From: Burkholderiales bacterium
Lineage (GTDB): Bacteria > Pseudomonadota > Gammaproteobacteria > Burkholderiales > SG8-39
Assembly: GCA_020848075.1 (NCBI GenBank)
Contig: JADLAV010000072.1
Location: 1 to 64,000, forward strand
Direction: 5' to 3'
Length of the DNA: 64,000 bases
The notes under the pieces are model-generated. The model searched no databases. It had not been told where the DNA came from and saw only the letters and a program-made list of their open reading frames with translations. The stretch's first letter is position 1, and the number at the start of each line of letters is the position of its first letter. Position numbers and translations under genes: made by a program. Below are positions 1 to 10,601 of this stretch, one piece after another.

Positions 1-182
1 CACCCAAAATCACCACCGCCCAGGCCGCCTCAGTGCACCCGCTGTAGTGCAGACCTAATAGGGATCCCTCATGGCAGATCAGCCACTTACCCCGCGTCTA
101 CCCCTCGAATCCGCGAAGTCGGGCTAGCCGATCGGTCGCGGCGGACCGGCGAGCGCGCAGTCGCGGGCTGCGGACGCGCTGC
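1..182. other. Non-coding left edge, nothing recognised
   Basis: This stretch lies downstream of the cysS stop. An 18-codon plus-strand frame starting at 71 has no convincing ribosome binding site and no recognisable product. No RNA gene or clear terminator hairpin was seen. Confidence 0.5.
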
Positions 183-1556
<1,374 letters not shown>

Positions 1557-1609
1557 GCGCGGGGAGGGTCGGGCGGCCGCGGTGCGGGCCGAGGCGTGAA
1601 TGGCGTGGC

Positions 1610-1638
1610 TTGGGGGCGGCCGGCCTTGTTGCTACAAT
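1610..1638 (+). promoter_or_regulatory. Putative sigma-70 promoter for the TPR/cyclophilin/lpxH genes
   Basis: A -35-like TTGGGG (1610-1615) and a -10-like TACAAT (1633-1638) are separated by 17 bp in the divergent cysS/TPR intergenic region. Both face the plus-strand genes that follow. Assigned by eye from hexamers and spacing only. Confidence 0.45.
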
Positions 1639-1711
1639 CGGCCGCTTCGGTGCGCCGAGCGCGGCGCACGCAGTATAGCCGACATCGCCGAGCCCGCCCA
1701 ACCTCGCCGCC

Positions 1712-2260
1712 GTGCTCCGCCGCTTCCTGCTCTCGCTCACGGTACTCCTGGTGCTCGCGCTGCAATTCCCGATCCCGGCCGCCGCGCAACAGCCGCAGAC
1801 CGACGAGCTCGGTGAGGCCGGCCGGCTCCTGCGCGAGGGGCAGCTCGCCGAGGCGCTCGCGCACGTCGAGCGCCGCCTCGCCGCCGACCCGCGCGACGCC
1901 CAGGCCCGCTTTCTGAAGGGCGTGATCCTGACCGAGCAGAAGCGCACGGACGAGGCGATCGCTGTCTTTGTCCGGCTGACCCAGGACGACCCGGAGCGTG
2001 CGGAGCCGTACAACAATCTCGCGGTGCTCTACGCCGCCCAGGGCGCCCTCGAGCGCGCCCGGGAGGCGCTCGAATCGGCGGTGCGCGTGAACCCGAAGTA
2101 CGCCATCGCGCTCGAGAACCTCGGGGACGTCTACGCCCGCCTTGCCGCCGACGCCTACGCGCGCGCCGCCGCGCTGAGCAGCCGCCATGCGGTGCGCGAG
2201 AAGCTCAAGCTGTCGCGCGAGCTCGCCGCCGGCGCCGGGCCGCGCGCGACTTCGCCCTGA
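1712..2260 (+). CDS. Exported tetratricopeptide-repeat protein
   Basis: 182 aa with a GTG start, which places a signal peptide at the extreme N-terminus: basic MLRR, a Leu/Val-rich core, then AAAQQ as a likely signal peptidase I site near residue 26. The rest is TPR-like helical pairs; for example NNLAVLYAAQGALERAREAL near residues 104-123 fits a TPR consensus. TPR proteins usually act as periplasmic scaffolds, so no enzyme activity is expected. It is first in a plus-strand run with two peptidyl-prolyl isomerases and lpxH, and the following cyclophilin begins 29 bases after its stop. The exact function is unknown. Confidence 0.85.
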   Translation: MLRRFLLSLTVLLVLALQFPIPAAAQQPQTDELGEAGRLLREGQLAEALAHVERRLAADPRDAQARFLKGVILTEQKRTDEAIAVFVRLTQDDPERAEPYNNLAVLYAAQGALERAREALESAVRVNPKYAIALENLGDVYARLAADAYARAAALSSRHAVREKLKLSRELAAGAGPRATSP

Positions 2261-2289
2261 ACCCCATCGACCGACACGGGAGCCATTGC

Positions 2290-2859
2290 ATGCTGCGCAT
2301 TCTTCCTTTCTTGCTCGCCGGCGTCCTCGCCGCGCCGCCGGCCATCGCCGCCGATCCCCGCGTCGAGCTCACGACGACCCAGGGCGCGATCGTCCTCGAG
2401 CTCGACGCCGAGAAGGCGCCGGTCACCGTCGCGAACTTCCTCCGGTACGTCAAGGAGGGGCACTACGACGGCACGCAGTTCCATCGCGTGATCGACGGTT
2501 TCATGATCCAGGGCGGCGGGTTCGACCGCACCTTCGGCCAGAAGCGGACCCACGCGCCGATCAAGAACGAGGCGGACAACGGCCTCAAGAACGACTACGG
2601 CACCGTTGCGATGGCACGCACCTCGGACCCGGACTCCGCGACCGCGCAGTTCTTCATCAATTTGAAGAACAACGACTTCCTGAACCACCGGGAACCGACG
2701 CAGCAGGGCTGGGGCTATACCGTGTTCGGCAGGGTCGTGGAGGGCATGGACATCGTCAACCGCATCGCGAAGCTGCCGACCGGCAGCCTCGGCCCCTACC
2801 AGAACGTCCCCACCAAGCCCGTCATGATCGAGCGGGCGCGCATCCTGAACGGAAAGTGA
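2290..2859 (+). CDS. ppiA: Periplasmic peptidyl-prolyl cis-trans isomerase (cyclophilin)
   Basis: 189-aa cyclophilin that speeds proline isomerisation during folding. A signal peptide ([20 protein letters not shown], cleavage after about residue 20) sends it to the periplasm. The family core is present: [15 protein letters not shown] near residue 62, TAQFFINL near residue 117, and [13 protein letters not shown] near residue 142. The next gene is a closely related cyclophilin without a signal peptide, so the pair serves periplasm and cytosol. Spacing of 7 bases to that gene indicates co-transcription. The symbol follows the E. coli periplasmic paralogue and is by analogy. Confidence 0.92.
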   Translation: MLRILPFLLAGVLAAPPAIAADPRVELTTTQGAIVLELDAEKAPVTVANFLRYVKEGHYDGTQFHRVIDGFMIQGGGFDRTFGQKRTHAPIKNEADNGLKNDYGTVAMARTSDPDSATAQFFINLKNNDFLNHREPTQQGWGYTVFGRVVEGMDIVNRIAKLPTGSLGPYQNVPTKPVMIERARILNGK

Positions 2860-2866
2860 GAAACGC

Positions 2867-3358
2867 ATGGTCAAGCTCCACACCAATTTCGGCACCATCA
2901 CCCTCGAGCTCGACGCCGCGCGCGCTCCCGAGACGACCAAGAACTTCCTGCAGTACGTGCAGGACGGTCACTACGACAACACGATCTTTCACCGGGTGAT
3001 CGACGGCTTCATGATCCAGGGCGGCGGGTTCGCGCCGGGTATGAAGCAGAAGCCGACCCGCGCGCCGATCAAGAACGAGGCGCAGAACGGCCTCCAGAAC
3101 GAGCGCGGGACGGTGGCGATGGCCCGCACCGGGGAGCCGCACTCGGCCACCGCCCAGTTCTTCATCAACGTGGCGGACAACGCGTTCCTGAACCACACCG
3201 CGCCGACGCCGCAGGGGTGGGGCTACTGCGTCTTCGGCCGCGTCGTCGACGGCATGGACGTCATCGAGAGAATCAAGGGCGTGCGCACCGGGTCGAGCGG
3301 CTTCCACAAGGACGTGCCGGTCGAGGACGTGGTGATCCAGCGCGTCGAAGACGTCTAG
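2867..3358 (+). CDS. ppiB: Cytosolic peptidyl-prolyl cis-trans isomerase B
   Basis: 163-aa cyclophilin starting directly with the folded domain ([16 protein letters not shown]) and no signal peptide, so it acts in the cytosol. It carries [26 protein letters not shown] and [14 protein letters not shown], with the catalytic Arg in the FHRV segment. It is very similar to the upstream exported copy, consistent with an old tandem duplication. Length matches E. coli PpiB. A purine-rich GAGAAACGC precedes the ATG. Confidence 0.95.
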   Translation: MVKLHTNFGTITLELDAARAPETTKNFLQYVQDGHYDNTIFHRVIDGFMIQGGGFAPGMKQKPTRAPIKNEAQNGLQNERGTVAMARTGEPHSATAQFFINVADNAFLNHTAPTPQGWGYCVFGRVVDGMDVIERIKGVRTGSSGFHKDVPVEDVVIQRVEDV

Positions 3359-3392
3359 GAAGATGGGCGACAGGTGAAACGCGGCTGACCCT

Positions 3393-4115
3393 TTGCGGCC
3401 CACCCTCTTCGTCTCCGACGTCCACCTGAGCCCGGCGCGTCCGCAGATCGCGGAGCTCTTTCTGCGCTTCCTCGAGCGCGAGGCGCGCGAGGCGGCTGCG
3501 CTCTACATCCTCGGCGATCTCTTCGACCTGTGGGTCGGCGACGACGATCCGCTGCCCCTGAACGGCGCCGTAATGGAAGCGCTCGGCCGGCTGTCCCGCG
3601 GCGGTGTCGGGCTCTACGTGATGTTCGGCAACCGCGACTTCCTGTTCCGCGATGCGTTCACGGCGCGCACCGGCGCGCGTCTGCTGCCCGACCCCAGCCT
3701 GCTCGCGCTCGACGGCACACCGACGCTGCTGATGCACGGCGATACGCTCTGCACCGACGACGTCGAGTATCTGCGGCAGCGCGCCCGCTACCGCCGGCCC
3801 TGGGTGCTGCGTGGATTTCTCGCCCTGCCGCGCGCGGTGCGCGTCGCCATCGGACAGCACTTCCGGCGCAAGAGCGAGCGCACCAAGCGGGTCACCGCGT
3901 CCACGATCATGGACGTCAATCCCGCGACGGTCGAGGCGGTGCTGCGCACCCATGGCTATCCGAGGCTCATCCATGGCCACACCCACCGCCCGGCCCGGCA
4001 TCTGCACACGGTGGATGGCCACGTCTGCGAACGCTGGGTCCTCGCCGACTGGTACGAGCGCGGGAGCTATCTGCGCCTGGACCAGAACGGGCTCGCGAGC
4101 GCCGCGCTCACCTGA
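3393..4115 (+). CDS. lpxH: UDP-2,3-diacylglucosamine diphosphatase
   Basis: Calcineurin-like metallophosphoesterase that hydrolyses UDP-2,3-diacylglucosamine to lipid X in lipid A synthesis, at the inner face of the inner membrane. Metal-binding motifs appear in order: SDVHLS (residue 8), GDLFDLWVGDD (about 42-52), GNRDF (about 77), HGDTL (about 115) and HGHTHRP (about 194). The 240-aa length is normal. The start is a TTG at 3393, since MRPTLFVSDVHLS matches the expected N-terminus. It is the last gene of the plus-strand group and converges on metZ across a double-hairpin region. Confidence 0.95.
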   Translation: MRPTLFVSDVHLSPARPQIAELFLRFLEREAREAAALYILGDLFDLWVGDDDPLPLNGAVMEALGRLSRGGVGLYVMFGNRDFLFRDAFTARTGARLLPDPSLLALDGTPTLLMHGDTLCTDDVEYLRQRARYRRPWVLRGFLALPRAVRVAIGQHFRRKSERTKRVTASTIMDVNPATVEAVLRTHGYPRLIHGHTHRPARHLHTVDGHVCERWVLADWYERGSYLRLDQNGLASAALT

Positions 4116-4254
4116 CCTCGCTCGACCCCGGCCGAGGCGGCGCTGACACGCCCTGCCCGGCGACGGTTTCGACACGCTACGCAAAGCACCGAACTTTCAG
4201 CGGCGGCGGCTGCGACGGGCGGGCGCAGCCGCTGGCGCAGTAGAGCGACCCGCA

Positions 4255-4338
4255 AAAACCACCCCGCCGCGCTGCGCGCGGCACCCCTCCTTGAAAAGGA
4301 GGGGGCTACTTTCTCCCCTCCTCACTGAGGAGGGGATG
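4255..4338. repeat. Paired perfect hairpins between convergent lpxH and metZ
   Basis: Two near-identical 9-bp stems stand side by side: CCCCTCCTT/AAGGAGGGG (4284-4304) and CCCCTCCTC/GAGGAGGGG (4315-4335). They are preceded by a CCACCCCGCCGC..GCGCGG-type segment. This layout resembles a CCCCTCCTT-AAGGAGGGG dispersed palindromic repeat seen in many G+C-rich proteobacterial genomes. At this convergent junction it could also end transcription from both sides, though there is no long T-run. Confidence 0.6.
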
Positions 4339-5523
4339 TCAGGTGCCCAGGCCGCGGGCGAGGTCGCGCTTGAGGTCCTCGACGGACTCCAGGCCGACCG
4401 CGACACGCAACAGACCCTCGCCGATGCCGGCCGCGGCGCGCGCCTCCGCGCTGATCCGCCCGTGCGTCGTCGTCGCCGGATGCGTGATGGTCGACTTGGT
4501 GTCGCCGAGGTTCGCGGTGATCGAGATCACGCGCGTCGCGTCGATCACTCGCCATGCCGCCTCACGCCCGCCTTTGACGTCGAACGAGACGATTGCGCCG
4601 CCGGCGCGCTGCTGCCGCCGCGCGAGCGCACGCTGCGGGTGCGACTCGAGGAACGGGTAGTACACCCGCTCGACGCGCGGATGCCGCTCGAGCCAAGCCG
4701 CGACTTCGAGCGCGGCCGCCGAATGCGCTTCCATGCGCAGACGCAGCGTCTCGAGGCCCTTCAGGAACACCCAGGCGTTGAAGGGCGAGAGGCTCGGACC
4801 GGCCGTCCGCAGGAACGGAAACACCGCCTTGGTCACGATCTCGCTCCGCCCGAGCACTGCGCCGCCGAGAACACGGCCCTGCCCATCGAGGTACTTGGTG
4901 GCCGAGTGGATCACGAGGTCCGCGCCGAGCGCGAGCGGGAGCTGCAATGCGGGCGTGCAGAGACAGTTGTCGACGGCGAGCAGCGCACCTGCACGGCGAG
5001 CGGTTTCGGCAATGGCGCCGATATCGGCCACCTCGGTGAGCGGGTTCGACGGCGTCTCGAGGAAGAAGAGCCTGGTGCCCGGCCGCACTGCCGCGCGCCA
5101 GGCGGCCGGATCGGCGCCTGCGACGAAGGAGGTCTCGACGCCGAACCGGGAGAGGACGCTCGTGAAGAGCTGCACCGTCGCGCCGAAGATCGACGACGAC
5201 GCGACGATGTGGTCGCCGCTCTTGAGCAGCGCCATGCAGCACGCGAGAATCGCCGACATCCCCGACGCGGTCGCGACGCACGCTTCGGCCCCCTCGAGCG
5301 CTGCGAGCCGATCCTGGAACGCAGTGACCGTCGGATTGCTGAAGCGCGAATAGACGAAGCCCGGCTCCTCGCCCGCGAACCGCGCCGCCGCCTGGGCGGC
5401 GTTGTCGAAGACGAAGCTCGACGTGAGGAAGAGCGCCTCGGAATGCTCGTGGAACTGCGTGCGCGCCACGCCGGCGCGCACCGCAAGCGTGTCGAAATCC
5501 GGATGGTCGCCGCCGTCGCCCAT
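4339..5523 (-). CDS. metZ: O-succinylhomoserine sulfhydrylase
   Basis: Cys/Met-metabolism PLP enzyme of 394 aa that makes homocysteine from O-succinylhomoserine and sulfide, the direct sulfhydrylation route to methionine. The PLP lysine lies in SATKYLDGQG near residue 204. The substrate-side segments ETPSNPLTEV and YSRFSNPT are also present. The start is the ATG at 5523 because GGAGG lies 6 bases upstream; in-frame starts further upstream fall inside the leader terminator. It follows purF, as in many beta- and gammaproteobacteria, but has its own promoter and a SAM-II-like leader. That implies repression when S-adenosylmethionine is abundant. Confidence 0.93.
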   Translation of the reverse strand: MGDGGDHPDFDTLAVRAGVARTQFHEHSEALFLTSSFVFDNAAQAAARFAGEEPGFVYSRFSNPTVTAFQDRLAALEGAEACVATASGMSAILACCMALLKSGDHIVASSSIFGATVQLFTSVLSRFGVETSFVAGADPAAWRAAVRPGTRLFFLETPSNPLTEVADIGAIAETARRAGALLAVDNCLCTPALQLPLALGADLVIHSATKYLDGQGRVLGGAVLGRSEIVTKAVFPFLRTAGPSLSPFNAWVFLKGLETLRLRMEAHSAAALEVAAWLERHPRVERVYYPFLESHPQRALARRQQRAGGAIVSFDVKGGREAAWRVIDATRVISITANLGDTKSTITHPATTTHGRISAEARAAAGIGEGLLRVAVGLESVEDLKRDLARGLGT

Positions 5524-5544
5524 GGATTGCCTCCGAACCAAACG

Positions 5545-5583
5545 AAAAACCCGTCCAGCCTGCGCGAGGCCTAGACGGGTTTT
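5545..5583 (-). terminator. Intrinsic terminator in the metZ leader
   Basis: On the minus strand, AAAACCCGTC pairs with GACGGGTTTT around an inner GCCT/AGGC stem, followed by a run of five T. It sits 7 bases after the SAM-II-like aptamer and 20 bases before the metZ ATG. It could be the riboswitch expression platform or could end purF read-through. Its position inside the leader favours attenuation. Confidence 0.8.
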
Positions 5584-5590
5584 CACCACG

Positions 5591-5660
5591 CTTTAGCCGG
5601 ATTTGTTTGACCCCGGAGAGACCGGGGGCGCCCGCAAGCTGTGCTTCAAATCGGCGCTGC
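5591..5660 (-). ncRNA. SAM-II (SAM-alpha) riboswitch aptamer upstream of metZ
   Basis: On the minus strand the conserved SAM-II blocks appear in order: P1 5' arm GCGCC (5657-5653), GATTTG (5652-5647), GCTTGC (about 5639-5634), P1 3' arm GGCGC (5632-5628), AAACAAATC, then GCTAAAG (about 5597-5591). P1 is a perfect 5-bp helix, and the block order matches the SAM-II pseudoknot. A small extra hairpin (CCCCGG/CCGGGG) sits between P1 and the 3' pseudoknot strand. SAM-II RNAs bind S-adenosylmethionine and turn off methionine genes, which fits the downstream metZ. Recognised from memory of the consensus; no covariance search was run. Confidence 0.82.
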
Positions 5661-5665
5661 TCGCG

Positions 5666-5694
5666 ACATTACGCCGCGCGAGCGCGGGTGTCAA
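5666..5694 (-). promoter_or_regulatory. Putative metZ promoter directly after purF
   Basis: A perfect -35 TTGACA (5694-5689) is followed 17 bp later by a weak -10, TAATGT (5671-5666). A start about 7 bases further on would place the first transcribed base at the 5' edge of the SAM-II-like aptamer. This supports an independent, riboswitch-controlled metZ transcript. Confidence 0.6.
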
Positions 5695-5703
5695 ATCCGG
5701 GGA

Positions 5704-7233
5704 TCAGATGCTGCTCGCCGAGACGTCGACGCGGCCGCGCTCGCCTTCCTCGTCCTCGTCGCCCTGCTCCTGCCACTTGCGGTCGCGCCGTGTCTCGAGC
5801 TCACCGAGGTACTGGCTCGTGACATCCCCGGTGATGTACTCGCCGTCGAAGCACGAGGTCTCGAAGTGCGCAAGGCGCGGGTTCGCCTCGCCGACCGCGC
5901 GCCTGAGGGCGTCGAGATCCTGGTAGATGACCGCGTCCGCGCCGATCTCGGATGCGATCTCGCCCTCGGTCCGGCCGGTGGCGATCAGCTCGGAGCGGGT
6001 CGGCATGTCGATGCCGTACACGTTCGGAAACCGCACCGGCGGCGCGGCCGAGGCGAAGAACACCTTGCGCGCCCCCGACTCGCGCGCCATCTGCACGATC
6101 TCGCGGCTGGTGGTGCCGCGCACGATCGAGTCGTCCACGATGAGCACGTTCTTGTCCTTGAACTCCATCGAGATCGCCGAGAGCTTCTGGCGCACCGACT
6201 TCTTGCGCACCGTCTGGCCGGGCATGATGAACGTGCGGCCGACGTAGCGGTTGCGCACGAACCCTTCGCGGTAGGTGAGTCCGAGCCCGGCGGCGAGCTG
6301 CAGGGCGCAGGGGCGGCTCGTGTCGGGCACCGGGATGACGACGTCGACGTGGAGCTGCCGGTCGTGGCGTTTGATCTTGTCGGCGAGCTGCTCGCCCATG
6401 TGCAGGCGGGCCTCGTACACCGAGACGCCGTCGAGCACCGAGTCGGGCCGGGCGAGATACACGTACTCGAAGATGCACGGCGCGTGCACCGCCTCCGGGG
6501 CGCACTGGCGGCTCGCGAAGCTGCCCGCCTCGTCGATGTGGATCGCCTCGCCCGGGACGACGTCGCGCACGAGCGAGAAGCCGAGCGGCTCGAGCGCCAC
6601 GCTCTCGGAGGCGACCATCCACGACGGGCCGTCGGGGCCGTCGTGCCTGCCGATGACGAGTGGCCGGATGCCGTGCGGATCGCGAAACGCGACGAGGCCG
6701 GTGCCGGCGATCATGGCGACGACCGCGTAGGCGCCGCGACAGCGCCGATGCACCGCCGCCACTGCCGCAAAAACCGCCTCGGAGTCGACGCGATACCCCC
6801 GCGCCGCGCGCTCGAGCTCGTGGGCGAGCACGTTCAGGAGCACCTCGGAGTCGGAGCTGGTGTTGATGTGCCGCCGGTCGAGCCGGAACATCTCCTCCTT
6901 CAGCTCGCCCCAGTTCGTCAGGTTGCCGTTGTGGCCGAGCACGATGCCAAACGGCGAGTTGACGTAGAACGGCTGTGCCTCGTCGGCATTGAAGGCGCTT
7001 CCGGCGGTGGGGTAGCGACAGTGGCCGATGCCCATGTGGCCCTGGAGCGCCCGCATGTCCCGCGTGCGGAACACGTCGCGCACGAGGCCCGGTCCCTTGT
7101 GCATGTGGAACGTGCTGCCCGGGCTGGTGACGATGCCCGCGGCGTCCTGTCCGCGGTGCTGCAGCAGAAGCAGCCCGTCGTAGAGCAGCTGGTTCACCGG
7201 CGAGCGCGCGACGATGCCTACGATCCCGCACAT
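5704..7233 (-). CDS. purF: Amidophosphoribosyltransferase
   Basis: First committed enzyme of de novo purine synthesis; it converts PRPP and glutamine to 5-phosphoribosylamine. The N-terminal MCGIVGIV exposes Cys2 as the glutaminase nucleophile after Met removal. The PRPP-binding loop is [14 protein letters not shown] near residue 363. The 509-aa length is standard. It starts 4 bases after cvpA, the classic cvpA-purF pair. The next gene, metZ, appears to be separately promoted. Confidence 0.97.
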   Translation of the reverse strand: MCGIVGIVARSPVNQLLYDGLLLLQHRGQDAAGIVTSPGSTFHMHKGPGLVRDVFRTRDMRALQGHMGIGHCRYPTAGSAFNADEAQPFYVNSPFGIVLGHNGNLTNWGELKEEMFRLDRRHINTSSDSEVLLNVLAHELERAARGYRVDSEAVFAAVAAVHRRCRGAYAVVAMIAGTGLVAFRDPHGIRPLVIGRHDGPDGPSWMVASESVALEPLGFSLVRDVVPGEAIHIDEAGSFASRQCAPEAVHAPCIFEYVYLARPDSVLDGVSVYEARLHMGEQLADKIKRHDRQLHVDVVIPVPDTSRPCALQLAAGLGLTYREGFVRNRYVGRTFIMPGQTVRKKSVRQKLSAISMEFKDKNVLIVDDSIVRGTTSREIVQMARESGARKVFFASAAPPVRFPNVYGIDMPTRSELIATGRTEGEIASEIGADAVIYQDLDALRRAVGEANPRLAHFETSCFDGEYITGDVTSQYLGELETRRDRKWQEQGDEDEEGERGRVDVSASSI

Positions 7234-7237
7234 GGCG

Positions 7238-7732
7238 TCACCTCTCGTACTTCACCCGGTCCGCCCACCGGCGCGGGAGGTAGGGCTTCATTGCGACGAC
7301 CGCCGTCTCGAGCGGGCCGGTGAGCACCGCCTGGCGCCAGAACGGGGCCTTCGGCAGCGTGGTGAATCCCGCAATGAGCACGACCGCCAACGTGATCAGG
7401 GCGCCGCGGGCGAATCCGAACACTCCGCCGAGCGCCCGGTCGGTGACACCGAGGCCGGCCGCGCGAAAGAGCTTCGCGAGCATGATGCCGCCGAAACCGG
7501 CCGCGAGCAGAACGACGACGAAGATCACGGCCGCGGCGAGGATCATGCGCACCTGGATCGACGCCAGGCTCGCGGGCAGCACCCGTGCGAGGTCGTGCGC
7601 GAACCACATCGCGAGCACCGCGGCAAGCACCCAGCCGGCGAGGGACAGCGCCTCCCGCATCAGGCCACGCCACGCGCCGAGTACGATGGAGAGTCCCACG
7701 ACGATCAGCACCCCGTAGTCAAACCAGGTCAT
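7238..7732 (-). CDS. cvpA: CvpA family inner-membrane protein
   Basis: 164-aa protein with about four hydrophobic segments: residues 5-20, 25-46, 63-85 and 99-121. It begins [23 protein letters not shown]-like, the usual CvpA N-terminus. CvpA was first linked to colicin V production in E. coli and is generally found directly before purF, as here. Its molecular role is not settled; membrane or envelope stress functions have been proposed. Confidence 0.9.
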   Translation of the reverse strand: MTWFDYGVLIVVGLSIVLGAWRGLMREALSLAGWVLAAVLAMWFAHDLARVLPASLASIQVRMILAAAVIFVVVLLAAGFGGIMLAKLFRAAGLGVTDRALGGVFGFARGALITLAVVLIAGFTTLPKAPFWRQAVLTGPLETAVVAMKPYLPRRWADRVKYER

Positions 7733-7735
7733 CGA

Positions 7736-8419
7736 TCAGCGCGTCGTCACCGTCCCCGGCACGACACCCAGATCCTTGAGCGCTGCGAGCTTCTCGCGCG
7801 CCGCTTCGGCCTCGACGCGCGAGGCGTATGGGCCGGCCGCGACGCGGGTCTGCCCGCCGGATCCCGTCTTCACCTTCTCGGTGAACGACTTCACCCCGGC
7901 GCGCGCGAGCTTCGCCTGCAGCTGCTTGGCGTTGTCGGCATTCGAGTATGCGCCGAGCGGAACCACGAAGGTCTCGGCGCCGTTCTTCGCCGCCGCCTTG
8001 CCGCTGCCAGGCGGCTTCGTGTCGTGCTTCGCCTCGGCTGGCACCTCGCCCTTCAGGATCGCCGCGACGCGGTCGGCCTCCTGGGCCTTGCGCTCCTCCG
8101 CCGCTGCGACCTTGGGCGCGGGCGCGGGCTTCCTCTCCTCGGGGGCGGCTTTCGGTTCCTCGGCCTTGCGCGTCTCCACCGCGGGCGGAGCGGCCTTCTC
8201 GGCGGGGATGGCGCGCGATGGCGGCACGGGCGGTGGACTACCGAGCTTCGAGGACTCGGGGCGCGGGATCTCGACGGTCAAGTCCGTCGTCACCGGCTTC
8301 GGCTCGAGGTCCATCAGCATGGGCGGGACGATCACCAGGAAGAGGACCAGCGCGATCGCGCCGACCAGGCGCCTGCGCGCGCGCCGTCTGAGTTGCTGTG
8401 CCTCTTGCGTGTCCGACAT
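7736..8419 (-). CDS. dedD: SPOR-domain membrane protein, DedD-like
   Basis: 227 aa. A short basic cytoplasmic start (about residues 8-18, QLRRRARRR) precedes one transmembrane helix (about 19-37, GAIALVLFLVIVPPML). A Pro/Ala/Lys/Glu-rich linker follows, then a C-terminal SPOR domain (about 150-225) with FVVPLGAYSNADNAKQLQAKL and VRVAAGPY-type strands. SPOR domains bind denuded glycan at the division septum. Position between folC and cvpA matches the DedD location. The start sits 7 bases after the folC stop. Confidence 0.85.
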   Translation of the reverse strand: MSDTQEAQQLRRRARRRLVGAIALVLFLVIVPPMLMDLEPKPVTTDLTVEIPRPESSKLGSPPPVPPSRAIPAEKAAPPAVETRKAEEPKAAPEERKPAPAPKVAAAEERKAQEADRVAAILKGEVPAEAKHDTKPPGSGKAAAKNGAETFVVPLGAYSNADNAKQLQAKLARAGVKSFTEKVKTGSGGQTRVAAGPYASRVEAEAAREKLAALKDLGVVPGTVTTR

Positions 8420-8426
8420 GCCGATC

Positions 8427-9713
8427 TCAGGTCCTCGCCGCCGCCGACGCCATCACGTCGGCCACGGTGTGGAAGGAGCCGAACACAAGAATTCTATCAC
8501 TCTGATGCGCCGCCTCCCGCGCAGCGGCCAACGCTGCCCGCGGGGATGCGTGCTCGGAGATCGCACCGGCGGCACCGGTCGCGCGGATCGCCTCCGCGAC
8601 CTCCGTCGCGGCAGCGCCCCGCGGGGTCGCGAGGCTGCACGCGTACCAGTGGTGGACCGCGTCCTTCAGCTTCGCGCACGTGCCCGCGATGTCCTTGTCG
8701 CGCAGCATGCCGACTACCGCCAGCGTCCGCGCGAAGGGCCCCATGGCGGCGAGGTTGTCGGCGAGCACGCCGGCCGCGTTCGGGTTGTGCGCCACGTCGA
8801 GCACGACGGCGGGGCGTCCCGGCAGCACCTGGAAGCGGCCCGGCAACTGGACCGTCGCAAGCCCTTCCCGGATCGCTTGCGCGGGCACCGGAAGCGCCGC
8901 GCCCAGGGACTCGAGCGCGGCGATCGCCGTCGACGCGTTCGCGAGCTGGTTCGCACCGCGCAGTGCCGGGTGCGCCAGCCCGGAACGCCGGCCGGCTCGC
9001 CCCCAGTATTGCCACTGCTGCGCCTCGGCCGCATAGCCGAAATCACGACCGAGGACCTGGAGCTCCGCGCCGATCGCGCGGGCGTGCTCGAGCACCGACC
9101 GGGGCGGCGCGGCATCGCCGACGACGGCGGGCTTGCCCGCACGGAAGATGTGCGCCTTCTCCCGACCCACGCTTTCGCGCGCGCCGCCGAGGTACTCGGC
9201 GTGGTCGAGGTCGATCGTGGCGAGCACGGCGCAGTCCGGGTCGAACGCATTCACCGCGTCGAGGCGGCCGCCGAGCCCGACCTCGAGCACCAGCACATCG
9301 GGCTGCGCGGCCGTGAACAGGACCCAGGCGGCAAGCGTCCCGAATTCGAAGTACGTGAGCGGCGTGCCCCCGGCGCGCTCGACCCGGGCGTGCTCGACGG
9401 CGCGGAAGGCGTCCGCCAGGGACGCATCGCCCGCCTCGCGGCCATCGAGGCGCACGCGCTCGTTGTAGCGCAGGAGGTGCGGGGAGGTGTACGTGCCGAC
9501 GCGGTAGCCGGCCGCGCGCAGGATCGCCTCGAGGAGCGCGCAGATCGAGCCCTTCCCGTTCGTGCCACCGACGGTCAGGACCGGGCACCACTTCGGAGCC
9601 GCGAGCGCGTCGCGCACCGTAGCCACGCGCTCGAGCCCGAGCGCGATCGCTTGCGGGTGCTGGCGCTCGACATATGCGAGCCAGCCGGCGAGGTCAGCTG
9701 GAAGCGCCGGCAC
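8427..9713 (-). CDS. folC: Bifunctional dihydrofolate synthase/folylpolyglutamate synthase
   Basis: Mur-ligase-fold ATPase that adds glutamate to dihydropteroate and extends the polyglutamate tail of folates. The P-loop GTNGKGS lies near residue 49, the Mur ligase middle segment includes ATIDLDHAEYLG, and VLDVAHNPNA near residue 305 belongs to the C-terminal ligase domain. 428 aa is normal. It lies between accD and dedD in the conserved biosynthetic block. Confidence 0.95.
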   Translation of the reverse strand: MPALPADLAGWLAYVERQHPQAIALGLERVATVRDALAAPKWCPVLTVGGTNGKGSICALLEAILRAAGYRVGTYTSPHLLRYNERVRLDGREAGDASLADAFRAVEHARVERAGGTPLTYFEFGTLAAWVLFTAAQPDVLVLEVGLGGRLDAVNAFDPDCAVLATIDLDHAEYLGGARESVGREKAHIFRAGKPAVVGDAAPPRSVLEHARAIGAELQVLGRDFGYAAEAQQWQYWGRAGRRSGLAHPALRGANQLANASTAIAALESLGAALPVPAQAIREGLATVQLPGRFQVLPGRPAVVLDVAHNPNAAGVLADNLAAMGPFARTLAVVGMLRDKDIAGTCAKLKDAVHHWYACSLATPRGAAATEVAEAIRATGAAGAISEHASPRAALAAAREAAHQSDRILVFGSFHTVADVMASAAART

Positions 9714-9731
9714 CAGACACCCCGAGCGGTT

Positions 9732-10601
9732 TCAGCTTCCCGGCGCCGGGATGCGCAGGAGCAGCGTGAGCAGGCTCGCGATGCGGTCGCGCATCTCCCG
9801 CCGGTCGACGATCATGTCCACCGCGCCCTTCTCGAGCAGGAACTCGGCGTGCTGGAACCCTTCGGGCAGCTTCTCGCGCACGGTCTGCTCGATGACCCGC
9901 GGGCCGGCGAAGCCGATCAAGGCGCGCGGCTCGGCAATGACCACATCGCCGATCATCGCGAAGCTCGCCGACACCCCGCCCATCGTCGGGTCGGTCAGGA
10001 CTGAGATGAAGGGCAGCCGCCGCGCCGCGAGCCGCGTCAGCGCGGCGGTGGTCTTCGCCATCTGCAAGAGCGAGAGCACGCCTTCCTGCATCCGGGCGCC
10101 GCCCGTCGCCGAGAAGCACACCAGCGGAAGATCCTGCTCCAGGCACGCGTGGACACCGCGCACGAAGCGCTCGCCCACCACCGAACCCATCGAGCCGCCC
10201 ATGAAATCGAACTCGAACGCCGCGGCAACCAGTGGAACGTTCTTCACGCTTCCCTGCAGCACCACGAGGGCATCGGTCTCGGCAGTCTCCTTCTCCGCTT
10301 CCTCGAGCCGCTCGGTGTAGCGCCGCGAGTCCTTGAATTTGAGCGTGTCGACCGGCTGCACTTCGGCGCCGACCTCGTAGCGGCCCTCCGGGTCGAGGAA
10401 CACGTCGAGCCGCGCCCGCGCCGCGAGCCGCCCGTGATGCCCGCACTTCGGGCACACGTTGAGGCTCTTCTCGAGATCGGTCGAGTAGATCACCCCGTCG
10501 CAGGACGGGCACTTCGTCCACAAGCCCTCCGGAACGGTCCGCCGCGTCTGGCCCTCGGCGCGCTTGATCTTGGGCGGCAGCAGCTTCTGGAGCCAGGTCA
10601 T
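9732..10601 (-). CDS. accD: Acetyl-CoA carboxylase carboxyltransferase subunit beta
   Basis: Beta subunit of the carboxyltransferase that makes malonyl-CoA for fatty acid synthesis, acting with AccA. The N-terminal zinc finger is [16 protein letters not shown] followed by CPKC (about residues 32-53). The carboxyltransferase crotonase-fold signatures include [12 protein letters not shown] and [15 protein letters not shown]. 289 aa is the expected length. The start ATG overlaps the trpA stop by 4 bases (ATGA), indicating translational coupling. Confidence 0.97.
   Translation of the reverse strand: MTWLQKLLPPKIKRAEGQTRRTVPEGLWTKCPSCDGVIYSTDLEKSLNVCPKCGHHGRLAARARLDVFLDPEGRYEVGAEVQPVDTLKFKDSRRYTERLEEAEKETAETDALVVLQGSVKNVPLVAAAFEFDFMGGSMGSVVGERFVRGVHACLEQDLPLVCFSATGGARMQEGVLSLLQMAKTTAALTRLAARRLPFISVLTDPTMGGVSASFAMIGDVVIAEPRALIGFAGPRVIEQTVREKLPEGFQHAEFLLEKGAVDMIVDRREMRDRIASLLTLLLRIPAPGS

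Noticed and set aside
71-127. An 18-codon plus-strand frame at the left edge
   Set aside because: Too short, no ribosome binding site and no similarity.
4339-5589. Longer metZ starting at 5589
   Set aside because: The extra N-terminus is encoded by the leader terminator hairpin; ATG 5523 has a good ribosome binding site and matches the family start.
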